Assembly: GCF_004378855.1 (NCBI RefSeq)
Contig: NZ_RYYL01000002.1
Coordinates: 1-64,000, forward strand
DNA: 64,000 bases
From: Campylobacter sp. US33a
Lineage (GTDB): Bacteria > Campylobacterota > Campylobacteria > Campylobacterales > Campylobacteraceae
Reading direction: 5' to 3'
In this document: piece by piece, positions 1-9,547 of the stretch
Layout: every line of letters begins with the position of its first letter
Numbering within the stretch: position 1 is the first letter of the stretch
Notes under the pieces: generated by a model
What the model was told of the DNA's origin: nothing
The model's input: only the letters and a program-made list of their open reading frames with translations
Databases searched by the model: none
Translations under genes and position numbers: made by a program

Positions 1-71
1 GCTAAGCACATCGTGGGTGATGATACTACGCCTTACTGGCAGGGGGAAAGTAGCTCATTGCGGACTTGTTA
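1..71 (+). rRNA. rrf: 5S ribosomal RNA, 3' part
   Basis: The first ~70 bases match the second half of a Campylobacter-type 5S rRNA. They include the GCTAAGC segment, GATGATACT (E. coli GATGGTAGT) and GAAAGTAGC (E. coli GAGAGTAGG), and end in TTGCGGACTTG, the 3' strand of the terminal stem. The 5' half lies outside the window, so this is the end of an rRNA operon read on the + strand. The exact 3' end is uncertain by a few bases. The call rests on recalled 5S structure. Confidence 0.85.
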
Positions 72-98
72 ATTCTTATTCTTACTTACTACTTAGTT

Positions 99-128
99 TA
101 ATTCTTGAATTAGTTTATTCTTTTTATT
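99..128 (+). terminator. possible weak terminator after 5S rRNA
   Basis: TAATTC and GAATTA form a 6-bp inverted repeat with a 2-base spacer, followed by a T-rich stretch to about 128. It is weak and in a very AT-rich region, so it could be chance, but its place just after 5S fits an rRNA operon terminator. Confidence 0.3.
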
Positions 129-343
129 GGTTTCTAAAGTTTATTTTTATATGTTATTTAGTTATTTCTTATGGTTTAGATTTGTATTGTTGGTTATTGA
201 ATTATTCTAATGGCTTATTTGATGGGTTGGATTTGGGGATTTAGTCATTTTAACTTTAAAATGTTTATAGTGAGTTTGATAAATTTGGTTTTTATGTGTT
301 TCTTTATAGGAATTTTAGTTCTTATATTTAGTTTTTATTAGAT

Positions 344-349
344 TATAAT
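344..349 (+). promoter_or_regulatory. candidate -10 box for the nuclease gene at 451
   Basis: TATAAT follows a T-rich stretch, as in Campylobacter sigma-70 promoters, and would give a leader of about 95 bases. A second TATAAT at 436-441 ends only 9 bases before the ATG; if used, the mRNA would be leaderless or nearly so. The gene has no strong ribosome binding site, which leaves the second option open. Confidence 0.4.
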
Positions 350-450
350 ATATGGTTATTGTGTGGATTGGATTTACACTTAAAATTGATTTGTTTGTGT
401 GTAAACAAGATTGGTATGAAAAAAATTATAAAAAATATAATGGGTAATAT

Positions 451-1854
451 ATGGAAAAATTTGTTGAAAGATTGCTTAAAGAAGATGGTAAGTTTGAACA
501 AGATGCAAATAATGGCTTGAGTAATATAAATATATTTGAGGCTTTGGGTGTTGAAGAAAAAGAAAATTATCATTCAAAATTTATAGCTTATTTGATTGAT
601 GTGAATAAAGGGCATTACCAAAAAAATTTTGCAAAAGAGTTTTTGGAAAAACTTAGCAAAAGTTTAGCAAATACCAAATTTGAAAATTTAAATATAGGGG
701 ATATAAAAAGTGTAGAAACAGAATCTTGTATTAAAGATAATAGAAGGGTAGATATTTTAATAATATTAAGTGACAAGAGATATATTATAATAGAAAATAA
801 AATTTATGCAAAAGATCAAAAAAATCAATTGAAAGATTATATTAGTTTTGTAAGAAAAAATATCAAAAATATAGAAGATTGTTATAAAAATATTTTAACT
901 ATATATTTACATCAAGATGAGTATACTAGTCCTAGTGATTATAGTTTGGGAAGTTTTATTATAAGAGAAAATTGGATTAAAGATAAAAATGAAAACAATA
1001 TTTGTCATTATTTGAAGATAGATTATATATGGATTAAAGAGTGGATTGATGAGTGTATAAAAACATATGAAGAAAAACTAACCAAAGATCAAAAATTTGT
1101 TCTCGATATACAAAACATTATTTTTACTCTCAATCAATATAGAAATATTTTGCAATGGTATATAACAAACGAGTATATTCAAAGAGATGATGTGTTGAAA
1201 TTTATTTTTCAAGATAATGTAAAAATGCAAAATTTAAAGAATGTTATGGTTTTATATAGATATAACAAAAACAAATCAGAGCTTAAAAATTTAAATGAGC
1301 AAGATTATAAAAAAGCTAAAGTTATCATCCAACATAAATGGAATAGTATCTGTGAATACATAATAGAAGAATTTTTTGATAATTTTGAATATATGGAAAT
1401 TAAAATAGGTGATATAACTTTTATTGGTAACAAAATAGAAGAAAATCGTGTCAATCATGGTGTGTTTATGTTTTATCCTAAATCTTACAAAGACGAAAGT
1501 TTATACCCTTGTATATATTTATATTTTAAAAAAAGTTACTACAATACTGTTGGTTTGACATTTGAAATTTCAAATGATAATGATGAAGATATAGAAAATG
1601 AAAAATATCAAGAATGTTTAAAATTATTTAAAGATATAAAAGAAGAAAATGTTAGAAAATATCAAAACCACTATTATTGCGATAAATTAATAAATAATGA
1701 AAAACTAGAAGGAGAATATGCTTTTATTTATTGGTTGATTGAAAGTCAAAATTTTACAAAAGATTTTATTAAAATTTTAAATGATTTTTTTAATAAAAAT
1801 CTTATACAACAAGCATATAAAGATATTGATGATATATTAAATTCTAAAATATAG
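451..1854 (+). CDS. PD-(D/E)XK nuclease family protein (PDDEXK_4-like)
   Basis: The 467-residue protein has the layout of PDDEXK_4 (PF14281-type) nucleases. A HSKFIAYLID segment lies near residues 41-50, then RRVDI with D101, then IIIENK with E115 and K117, followed by DQKNQLKDY (122-130). D101, E115 and K117 would be the metal-binding and catalytic residues. The rest is charged and unrecognised. Such proteins are usually accessory and often sit in defence clusters; the substrate is unknown. No strong ribosome binding site precedes the ATG. The gene lies 60 bases before a type IIG restriction enzyme on the same strand, so a shared role in defence is plausible but inferred. It is more AT-rich than the downstream housekeeping genes, which suggests transfer. 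Confidence 0.75.
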   Translation: MEKFVERLLKEDGKFEQDANNGLSNINIFEALGVEEKENYHSKFIAYLIDVNKGHYQKNFAKEFLEKLSKSLANTKFENLNIGDIKSVETESCIKDNRRVDILIILSDKRYIIIENKIYAKDQKNQLKDYISFVRKNIKNIEDCYKNILTIYLHQDEYTSPSDYSLGSFIIRENWIKDKNENNICHYLKIDYIWIKEWIDECIKTYEEKLTKDQKFVLDIQNIIFTLNQYRNILQWYITNEYIQRDDVLKFIFQDNVKMQNLKNVMVLYRYNKNKSELKNLNEQDYKKAKVIIQHKWNSICEYIIEEFFDNFEYMEIKIGDITFIGNKIEENRVNHGVFMFYPKSYKDESLYPCIYLYFKKSYYNTVGLTFEISNDNDEDIENEKYQECLKLFKDIKEENVRKYQNHYYCDKLINNEKLEGEYAFIYWLIESQNFTKDFIKILNDFFNKNLIQQAYKDIDDILNSKI

Positions 1855-1914
1855 CTTTTATAAAAGTAAATTTTAGTAAAATAAAAATTATTTTTTTTCA
1901 ATAAAGGCGAATTA

Positions 1915-4900
1915 ATGAATTTTAAATCTATAGATGAAAAAGAATTTCTCAACCCTTACTACCGCAAAAAGCCGATTTTAGAAGTAGAGTTAAATAAATT
2001 CATTAAAATTTTAAAAGATTATAAAACAAATTTAAAAGACAATCTCAAAAACAACGAAGACTCCCTAGTAGCAAACGCCCTTGGCAAATTTTTTGAAAGT
2101 TTGAGTTTTGAGTGTGAGGTAAAAAGCATACATAAAGGCAATAGCGGTATAGATCTAGCCTTGAAAAAAGATAAGCAAATTCAAGTTATCATTGAAGCAA
2201 AATTACCAAATTCTAAGGATTTTTTCAGTCCAAACAAGCCAAATTGCAAGGCTTTGCACGAGTGTATTTTGTATTATCTTCGCGAAAGAAAAGCCTTAAA
2301 TTCATCGCTTAAATACATCATTATCACAGATTTTTATCGTTTTTATATCTTTAAGGCGGAGTTGTTTGAAAATCTTTTTAACAACAACAAATACTTCAAA
2401 GAAACTTTTGAAAATTTTGAAAGCAAAAATTCTCTTTTTAAGGGCAATACTGACGAGTTTTATAAAGAATGCGAAAAGCTTTTGAAGAGTCAAAAATATC
2501 TTGATTCTATCACGAGAAAAGATCTTTTTGATGAGCCTAGCTTAAAGGGTGTTTTTGTCGATTTCAAGCCTATTTTAGAGCAAGATAAATCAAGTTTTAG
2601 CAAACTTAAGCCTTTATTTAAAATTTTTCACAAAGACTTTTTACTAAGCGAATTTAATCCCAACGATGCAAATTCCTTAAACAATACCTTTTACAAAGAG
2701 CTTTTATATATCTTAGGACTTTGTGAAAGCAAACAAAACTCAAAGCTCATCATCACAAAAAGCGAAGAAAGCAAAGCAGAACAAGGCACTTTTTATACTG
2801 CTATAAATTCCAAACTTAAAGAAGAAAATTTTGAAACCATTTTAAAACTTTTGATTTTATGGCTTAATCGTATCTTATTTTTAAAGCTTATAGAGTCAAA
2901 TTTGGTGCGTTTTAATGATGATAAAAATTTAAAATTTTTAAATTTTAAAAAAATACCTGATTTTGATAAGCTTAGTGAACTTTTCTTTGAAGTTTTAGCC
3001 AAAGAAAGAAGCACACGAAAGAAAAGTGAATTTGCTTATCTGCCTTACTTAAATTCTTCTTTGTTTGAAAAACAAAGCATAGAAAATACGCTTGAAATTT
3101 CGAGCCTAAACAACGATTTAAAACTTAACTACTACAAAAACACTGTGCTAAAAGATGACAAATGCAAGACTAAAAAAGGACAAGTGGGACTTTTGGAATA
3201 TTTGTTTGAATTTTTGGATAGCTTTGATTTTGGCAGTGATGATGAGCAAAGCGAGATTTTGAGTCAAAAAGAACTCATAAGTTCAAGTGTTTTAGGAAAT
3301 GTATTTGAAAAACTTAACGGCTACAAAGAAGGAAGCTTTTACACTCCAAGCTTTATCACTTCTTATATGTGTAAAGAAAGTATCACAAAGGTTGTGCTTG
3401 ATAAATTTAATACCCGATTTGATCTTGATGCCAAAGATATAAGCGAGTTAAGACAAGCTTTGAGAAAAGAAGATAAAAAAGTGCAAAAAGAGCTTTTAAA
3501 TTCTATAAAAATTTGCGATCCTGCGGTGGGTAGCGGGCATTTTTTAGTGTCGGCTTTAAATGTTATGCTTAGTATCTACGATGAGCTAAATCTTTTTGAT
3601 GAGGAGTTTTACCTGGAAGTGCAAAACGATGAAATTCTCATCACTAACCGCAAAGGTGAATTTATAGAATACAAACGCCCGCATTCAGACAAGGACAAAG
3701 CCCACTTGATCCAAAAAGAACTTTTTTACACGAAAAAAGACATCATAGAAAACAACCTTTTTGGAGTAGATATCAACCCAAACTCATGCGAGATCACAAA
3801 GCTAAGGCTTTGGATAGAGCTTTTAAAACACAGTTTTTATCAAAGTTTTGATGATGAGAATTATCATGATCTTAAAACTCTGCCAAACATCGATATAAAC
3901 ATAAAATGCGGGAATTCTTTGATATCTTACTTTGAAATTGACAAAAGCCTAAGCCATTATCCTAATATCAAAGAACGCATGAATAAATACAAAAACATAG
4001 TCAAAGACTACAAAGAGGGCTTTTATACAGATAAAAGCCAAATCAACCAAGAGATAAAAAATCTCAAAATTTCTTTTAAAAATTTCTGCTTTGCGGATAA
4101 ATTTAAAAAAGAGATGAAAAGTTTTAATGAAAAATGCGAAAAATACTCCAAAAAATACGGCAATTTCTTAGCTGTAAATGATGAGAATTTGAGAATTTTT
4201 GTCAGTGCGAATTTGACTCTTTTTGATTTTGATGAAAAAGAAGCCACAAAAGAATTTAAAAAACTCAAAGATGACTACAATGCTATTTTTAACCTAGAAA
4301 GCAATCATCCTTTTGAATGGCGTTTTGAATTTCCTGAAATTTTAGACGATGATGGAAATTTCAAAGGCTTTGATCTCATCATTGGCAATCCGCCTTATAT
4401 AAAAGAAGCGGACAATAAAGAATTTTTTACTAATACAAAAAAGCTAAGAACTTATCAAGGAAAAATGGACATTTGGTATCATTTTGTAGGGCGTGGATTT
4501 GATATATTAAAAAACAATGGATATTTATCGTTTATCGCTACAAATAATTGGATTACAAATTCAGGAGCTAAAAAACTACGCAATATAGTTTTAGAAGAAT
4601 CCCAAATTTTAAGCCTTGTTGATTTTAGCTCTTTTATGGTGTTTGATTCTGCAAGTATACAAACGATGATAATGCAATTTCAAAAAACAAAACCGCCTAA
4701 AAATTATGAATTTCATTTTGCTAAAATCACAACCCAAACTCCAATTTATGAAGATGCTCTAAGTATTTTAAAAAATGAAAAAAACCAAAACAATGAAATT
4801 TTAAGCATAAATTTAGCTCCAAAAAAATTCATAGATAAAACTTTAAATTTCACAAAAAGTGATTATGAAGAACTTTTCAATAAAATTCAAAAATATGGGA

Positions 4901-5715
4901 AATTTTATCTTGAAGAAAAAGAAGTCGCACAAGGGATAGTTTATCCACAAGAGAATGTAAATAAGAAGTCTTTAGAGATTTTGGGAAAAAATTTTTATAT
5001 AGGACAAGGTATTCAAAAGCTAACAAATGAAGAAGTTGAAAAACTAAATCTTTTAAAAAATGAAAAAAATTTATTAAAACCTATTTTTGAAAGCAATAGC
5101 ATAGAAAAATATTACGCTAAAAAAGATAATGATTTTTGGGTTATTTATACAAATTCATCATTTAAAAATCTAAATTCTATGGATAATTATCCAAATTTAA
5201 AAAAGCATTTAGATAAATTTAAAAAAGTTATAACTTCAGATAATAAACCTTATGGTTTGCACCGAGCAAGAGATGAGAAATTTTTTAAAGGAAGCCCTAG
5301 AATTGTGGCACTTAGAAAATGCGTAGGTGAGCCTAAATTTAGTTATGTTGATTTTGATTGTTATGTTTCAGCAACTTTTTATATTATCAAAACACAAAGA
5401 ATAAATGTGAAATATTTAACAGGGCTTTTAAATTCAAAGCTTGTCGCATTTTGGTTAAAACATAAAGGAAAAATGCAAGGTAATAATTATCAAATCGACA
5501 AAGAGCCTTTGTTAAATATTCCTATAGTAGATATAAATTCTAAAAATCAAAAAATAGCCGATGAGCTTGTAAATTCAGTCGATGAGATTTTAGTTTTAAA
5601 AGAACAAGACAAAAACGCAAACACCAAAATCCAAGAAGACAAAATAAACTCTATCGTTTATAAACTTTACAACCTAAACGAAGAAGAAATAAAAATCATT
5701 GAAGGAAAACGATGA
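1915..5715 (+). CDS. type IIG restriction-modification enzyme (Cj0031-like)
   Basis: A 1266-residue single-chain restriction and methylation enzyme. The N-terminus has a nuclease core with D80, E94 and K96 (GID...EAK). The methyltransferase follows: SAM-binding DPAVGSGHF at 535-543, FGVDINPNSC downstream, and catalytic NPPY at 825-828, which marks a gamma-type N6-adenine methylase. The last ~350 residues should hold target recognition; the sequence read is unknown. The length fits Eco57I/MmeI-like enzymes. The C. jejuni homologue Cj0031 also lies next to an rRNA operon and is switched by a poly-G tract; I see no G run longer than four here, so this copy looks fixed on. Its stop overlaps the start of the next gene by four bases, implying translational coupling. 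Confidence 0.9.
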   Translation: MNFKSIDEKEFLNPYYRKKPILEVELNKFIKILKDYKTNLKDNLKNNEDSLVANALGKFFESLSFECEVKSIHKGNSGIDLALKKDKQIQVIIEAKLPNSKDFFSPNKPNCKALHECILYYLRERKALNSSLKYIIITDFYRFYIFKAELFENLFNNNKYFKETFENFESKNSLFKGNTDEFYKECEKLLKSQKYLDSITRKDLFDEPSLKGVFVDFKPILEQDKSSFSKLKPLFKIFHKDFLLSEFNPNDANSLNNTFYKELLYILGLCESKQNSKLIITKSEESKAEQGTFYTAINSKLKEENFETILKLLILWLNRILFLKLIESNLVRFNDDKNLKFLNFKKIPDFDKLSELFFEVLAKERSTRKKSEFAYLPYLNSSLFEKQSIENTLEISSLNNDLKLNYYKNTVLKDDKCKTKKGQVGLLEYLFEFLDSFDFGSDDEQSEILSQKELISSSVLGNVFEKLNGYKEGSFYTPSFITSYMCKESITKVVLDKFNTRFDLDAKDISELRQALRKEDKKVQKELLNSIKICDPAVGSGHFLVSALNVMLSIYDELNLFDEEFYLEVQNDEILITNRKGEFIEYKRPHSDKDKAHLIQKELFYTKKDIIENNLFGVDINPNSCEITKLRLWIELLKHSFYQSFDDENYHDLKTLPNIDINIKCGNSLISYFEIDKSLSHYPNIKERMNKYKNIVKDYKEGFYTDKSQINQEIKNLKISFKNFCFADKFKKEMKSFNEKCEKYSKKYGNFLAVNDENLRIFVSANLTLFDFDEKEATKEFKKLKDDYNAIFNLESNHPFEWRFEFPEILDDDGNFKGFDLIIGNPPYIKEADNKEFFTNTKKLRTYQGKMDIWYHFVGRGFDILKNNGYLSFIATNNWITNSGAKKLRNIVLEESQILSLVDFSSFMVFDSASIQTMIMQFQKTKPPKNYEFHFAKITTQTPIYEDALSILKNEKNQNNEILSINLAPKKFIDKTLNFTKSDYEELFNKIQKYGKFYLEEKEVAQGIVYPQENVNKKSLEILGKNFYIGQGIQKLTNEEVEKLNLLKNEKNLLKPIFESNSIEKYYAKKDNDFWVIYTNSSFKNLNSMDNYPNLKKHLDKFKKVITSDNKPYGLHRARDEKFFKGSPRIVALRKCVGEPKFSYVDFDCYVSATFYIIKTQRINVKYLTGLLNSKLVAFWLKHKGKMQGNNYQIDKEPLLNIPIVDINSKNQKIADELVNSVDEILVLKEQDKNANTKIQEDKINSIVYKLYNLNEEEIKIIEGKR

Positions 5716-7439
5716 TAAGGGATATATATAATATTGATTTAGAAATACCAAATAGTGGTATCTTTATAAAAGGTTTGGATAATGAGAAATTAACTATTTC
5801 TCTAGATTTAGTTAGATTTATGCAAATCAATAAGAGGCAAATAGTATCCTCAGGCAATAAACTAGATGTTGGAAAATTGGCTAAACCATTAAATCCATAT
5901 ATTATTTATAATATTTTAGAAGAAAATAATAAAAACAATTTTAATGATGTAAAAATTATAGATAAAATAGAAGATAACAATAATATTGTCTATCATTTTA
6001 ATTTCGGATTAATATTAAATACTTTTATAGAAAAATCAAAAATTACAAGACAGATGGAGCAAAATACATCAGATAACTTGAAAGATCTGAATGAAATCAA
6101 AGCTTTTATAGCTCCTTGTTTTTTTTCCTATGGAATGGTAGGAGATGTTAAATCAATCCCTAAAAACGAACTTGAAGATTTAGAAAATGATTACGGCTAT
6201 GAGGGAAAAGATTATAAAAGTATTTTTAAAAAAGAAGTTTATATAAATTTTAGTTGCTATGAGAGAGTGTATTTTTCTAATTGTGAGTTTAAATCTAAAG
6301 TTTCTTTACATATAATTGATAATGACAATACGGTTTGTTTTCTTAATGGCATGGATTTTTCTAATTGTATTTTTGAAGATGAAATAAATTTTAAACGCTT
6401 TATATCTGGAACATCTTTGCCTGAAAATAAATATTATAACAATGAACAGGACACTTTATTTAAAAATTGTATTTTTAAAAAAAGAGTTGTTTTTCATAAT
6501 TCTAATTTTTTTAACAGTATCTATTTCAATAATTCCCATTTTAAAGATTATGTTGATTTTCATGAATGTGAATTTAAAAAAACTGCTTGTTTTTACGGAG
6601 TGAGATTTGATAAAACTCCAAATTTTTCTCAAGCTATCTTCAAAGAAAATTTAAATGTAGTTAATACAAATTTAAATTTTACTTTTGGCAATCTACAAGA
6701 GAGAATCAAACAAGAATACAAAGATTTTAATGAAACTAAAGAAAAAAAATCTTTAGATAAATTCGCAAATGATTTTAGAGATTCTTTCAGAACTTTTAAA
6801 AATGCTTTGATAAAAGATAACAATCTTTTAGACGCTTCAAAATTTCACAAATATGAGCTTTATTGTAAAGAGATAGAGCTAAAATTTAAAAAGTCCAAGA
6901 TATTTTCTAGAGAATGGATGGACAAATGGCAACTTGTCTTTTATCGCAAGCTTTGTGATCATCATACCGATATTTTACAAAGTTTAAATTCGCTTATTTT
7001 GGTGATAGGGATTTTTGTGCTATCAAGCGTTGTGATGGTTTTTGGTTTTAACTATAGTCTTGGATATAAGCCTATTTTAGAGCATTGGTATTTTTCATTG
7101 GATTTTTATAATCATCATATAAATTCTATCATACAGGACAATTATTTGTTTGTGGTAAAAGTAAATTTTGCAATGCTTTTTGGTTATTTGATTTTAGTTG
7201 GATTTGCTTTATGTCTAAAATATATAAGAGAATTTTTTATAATCATATCTTATGCGATAACTCTTTTAGTCCTAGTGGTTTCACCGAAAATTCTTATCCC
7301 TGCTATGGGATTTTTTACAGATAAAAGAGCTATGCTAGATCCACTTAGCACAATGGGTGGAATTTATACAATCGTTTTTGGTTTTGTTGTATTTTCTTTT
7401 ATAAAGACAATTAGAAAAAATTCCATAGTGCCAAGTTGA
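5712..7439 (+). CDS. pentapeptide-repeat membrane protein, first copy (Cj0033-like)
   Basis: A 575-residue protein. Residues ~180-320 carry repeated F-x-N-C-x-F and F-H-x-S-x-F units spaced like pentapeptide repeats, which fold as a right-handed beta-helix. The C-terminus has about four membrane helices (roughly 423-447, 475-500, 505-530, 545-565) and ends in KNSIVPS. Function is unknown. Some soluble pentapeptide proteins mimic DNA (Qnr, MfpA), but membrane-anchored ones are poorly understood. Its ATG overlaps the stop of the type IIG enzyme (ATGA), so the two are made together. The next gene is a diverged paralogue with the same tail. Confidence 0.7.
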   Translation: MIRDIYNIDLEIPNSGIFIKGLDNEKLTISLDLVRFMQINKRQIVSSGNKLDVGKLAKPLNPYIIYNILEENNKNNFNDVKIIDKIEDNNNIVYHFNFGLILNTFIEKSKITRQMEQNTSDNLKDLNEIKAFIAPCFFSYGMVGDVKSIPKNELEDLENDYGYEGKDYKSIFKKEVYINFSCYERVYFSNCEFKSKVSLHIIDNDNTVCFLNGMDFSNCIFEDEINFKRFISGTSLPENKYYNNEQDTLFKNCIFKKRVVFHNSNFFNSIYFNNSHFKDYVDFHECEFKKTACFYGVRFDKTPNFSQAIFKENLNVVNTNLNFTFGNLQERIKQEYKDFNETKEKKSLDKFANDFRDSFRTFKNALIKDNNLLDASKFHKYELYCKEIELKFKKSKIFSREWMDKWQLVFYRKLCDHHTDILQSLNSLILVIGIFVLSSVVMVFGFNYSLGYKPILEHWYFSLDFYNHHINSIIQDNYLFVVKVNFAMLFGYLILVGFALCLKYIREFFIIISYAITLLVLVVSPKILIPAMGFFTDKRAMLDPLSTMGGIYTIVFGFVVFSFIKTIRKNSIVPS

Positions 7440-7456
7440 AAAATAGGAAGGATTAA

Positions 7457-9547
7457 ATGATGAAAAAAACACTTGAAAAAATACTTAATACCTTAGAGAA
7501 ATGTTGTGAAGAAACACATCAAAATGATAAGAGTGAGTATGAAATTAGAAGACAGTTATTTAATATTTTATCAAAAAACAATCCAAATAATATAAAAGAA
7601 TATGATATATCTATTCTAAATAATGAAGAGATAAAAGGCAAGCAAGACTTTAGACAAAAAGATGAATTATTTCCTAGCGATGAAAAATGGTATTCAGTTT
7701 GTGGTAAAGACGATGGGATAATAGATATATGCTTACCATATGATAAGATAAAAAGTATTCCATGTAATGTTATTTTTAATAATTGCAATATTGATTTGCA
7801 TATAGATGAGTCAAAAGGCGTGAAAAAAGATAATGTAGAGACAATTAAAAACCATTTATATTTTTATAATTGTACTTTTGAAAAGTCATTAAATTTGAAA
7901 AATATTATTTTTGAAAAAATATTAACTTTTAATCAGTGTGCGTTTTCTAAAGATCTAAAAATATATCAAAACCAATTTTTAGATCATTTGGTTTTTATAA
8001 ATTGCTCTGTTGAAAACAAAAAAATTAAATCATTAGATTTGCAACAAAATATTTTTAAAGGATATCTTTTTATAAAAAATTGCACCATAGAAAAAATAAA
8101 TTTATGGAAAAATAAATTTGAAAATAGGTGTTATTTTGTAGATTCTAAATTTGGATATAAAGATAATCAAAAAAAATTAAATTTTTCAAATACTCATTTT
8201 GAAGATGAAGTTTATTTTAACAACTCTGAATTTTCTAGTTATGCTGATTTTCACGAGTGTAAATTTGATAATATAACTTGTTTTTATGGAGCAAAGTTTT
8301 ATAAGGCTCCGAATTTTAGTGCTTGTTATTTTAAAGAGCAAAAAGCTGCAAATTTGATTAATGTTGATATATATAAGCTAGATTTTAAATCAGTGGAGAA
8401 ATATATAGAAGATAACTATCAAGATGAGACATATGAAAATAAACAAGAAATAACAGAAGAACAGCGTAATAATAATTGTAAATTAAAATGCGCCAAACAT
8501 TTAAAAGATTCTTTCAGGGTTATAAAAGATATTTTAATCACACAAAATAATACCCTAGAAGCTCAAGAATGGCACAAGTTAGAGCTTTATGCGAAAGAGG
8601 AAGAGATCGCGATAAAAGCTAAAAGTGCGATTGATGTTACAGATTGTAAAAACGCTAGTGCAAAATTTTTAAAAGAAGAATTATATGATTTTACCGAATG
8701 GGTTAATTTTGTATTATTGTTTATATACAGAAACACTAGTAGTCACCATACAAGCTTTTTAAAAATACTTAACTTTACAGTTGTAATGATTGCGCTTTAT
8801 GCTTCGTTTGTTTGGTGGTTACAAATTAATAATACTGTTCAGTTTGTTTATGAGTTTATATTTATAACAGCTTTTAGAGTAATTGTAATTATAGCTTTTT
8901 TGTCATATATTACTTATGAGGGTGCATTTAAATTACGCATATTTCGATTTTTATTATTTTTGGGTATGGGTTGCGGTATATTTTTATTATTCTTCTTTCA
9001 AAATCCAGAGCCTATCATTATATATTGTTATATTTTATTGGTTTCTTTTTTTAGTTGGATATTTTTTTCTGAAAAACTTTCGCGTTTTTTTGTTTTAACT
9101 TTGGCATATATTGTTTTTTTTAGTGTTTTAATTGAAAAACCACAATTTATAAACCCTTTTACAGGTATATTTTCATCGGGCAAACTTTATGAAAGTCAAT
9201 TTGAAAAAAGTTTAAATGATTTAAATACGAGTGCTATTATAAATCTAGCAAGCATATTGCAGAATGATTTTAATCTCCATTTAAAAGATCAAAATATTTC
9301 TTTTACAGAGTTAAATTCAGCTAAAGCATTGATAGTAGCAAATAAAGAAAATCTTTTAAAATTAAACGATGTAAATTCAAATATAGCCAAGGAAGTTTTA
9401 GGAGAAGAATATACGCATACTATAAATCAAGACAAGATTATAGAAAACACCATAAAATCCACTAGTGTTTTATATGGCATTATCCTTTTGCTTTGTATTT
9501 TCTCACTCCAAAAAACCGCACGAAAAAATTCCATAGTGCCTAGCTAA
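7457..9547 (+). CDS. pentapeptide-repeat membrane protein, second copy
   Basis: A 696-residue paralogue of the preceding gene, 17 bases downstream with GGAAGG as ribosome binding site. The mid-region (about 130-300) has the same F/N/C-rich repeats, including a DFHECKF unit matching DFHECEF in copy one. A charged segment and five or six membrane helices follow (about 430-560 and 665-685), and it ends TARKNSIVPS, almost the same as copy one. It carries an extra ~90-residue loop before the last helix. Tandem duplication followed by divergence is the simplest explanation. It converges with the efflux gene, and the two stop codons overlap at 9544-9547. Confidence 0.7.
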   Translation: MMKKTLEKILNTLEKCCEETHQNDKSEYEIRRQLFNILSKNNPNNIKEYDISILNNEEIKGKQDFRQKDELFPSDEKWYSVCGKDDGIIDICLPYDKIKSIPCNVIFNNCNIDLHIDESKGVKKDNVETIKNHLYFYNCTFEKSLNLKNIIFEKILTFNQCAFSKDLKIYQNQFLDHLVFINCSVENKKIKSLDLQQNIFKGYLFIKNCTIEKINLWKNKFENRCYFVDSKFGYKDNQKKLNFSNTHFEDEVYFNNSEFSSYADFHECKFDNITCFYGAKFYKAPNFSACYFKEQKAANLINVDIYKLDFKSVEKYIEDNYQDETYENKQEITEEQRNNNCKLKCAKHLKDSFRVIKDILITQNNTLEAQEWHKLELYAKEEEIAIKAKSAIDVTDCKNASAKFLKEELYDFTEWVNFVLLFIYRNTSSHHTSFLKILNFTVVMIALYASFVWWLQINNTVQFVYEFIFITAFRVIVIIAFLSYITYEGAFKLRIFRFLLFLGMGCGIFLLFFFQNPEPIIIYCYILLVSFFSWIFFSEKLSRFFVLTLAYIVFFSVLIEKPQFINPFTGIFSSGKLYESQFEKSLNDLNTSAIINLASILQNDFNLHLKDQNISFTELNSAKALIVANKENLLKLNDVNSNIAKEVLGEEYTHTINQDKIIENTIKSTSVLYGIILLLCIFSLQKTARKNSIVPS

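Larger units (their letters stand above)
72..450. other. AT-rich gap between 5S rRNA and the accessory cluster
   Basis: About 380 bases with no convincing gene. An open frame in 17-244 overlaps the 5S tail and reads as low-complexity hydrophobic sequence, so I do not accept it. Two -10-like TATAAT boxes occur at 344-349 and 436-441. No tRNA or integrase-type repeat was seen. Confidence 0.6.

Noticed and set aside
17-244. Open frame of 75 codons starting inside the 5S rRNA
   Set aside because: It overlaps the structural RNA, has no ribosome binding site and encodes low-complexity hydrophobic sequence from AT-rich DNA.
1915-5715. Coding poly-G switch as in Cj0031
   Set aside because: I read the gene for G runs and found none longer than four, so this copy is not switched in that way.
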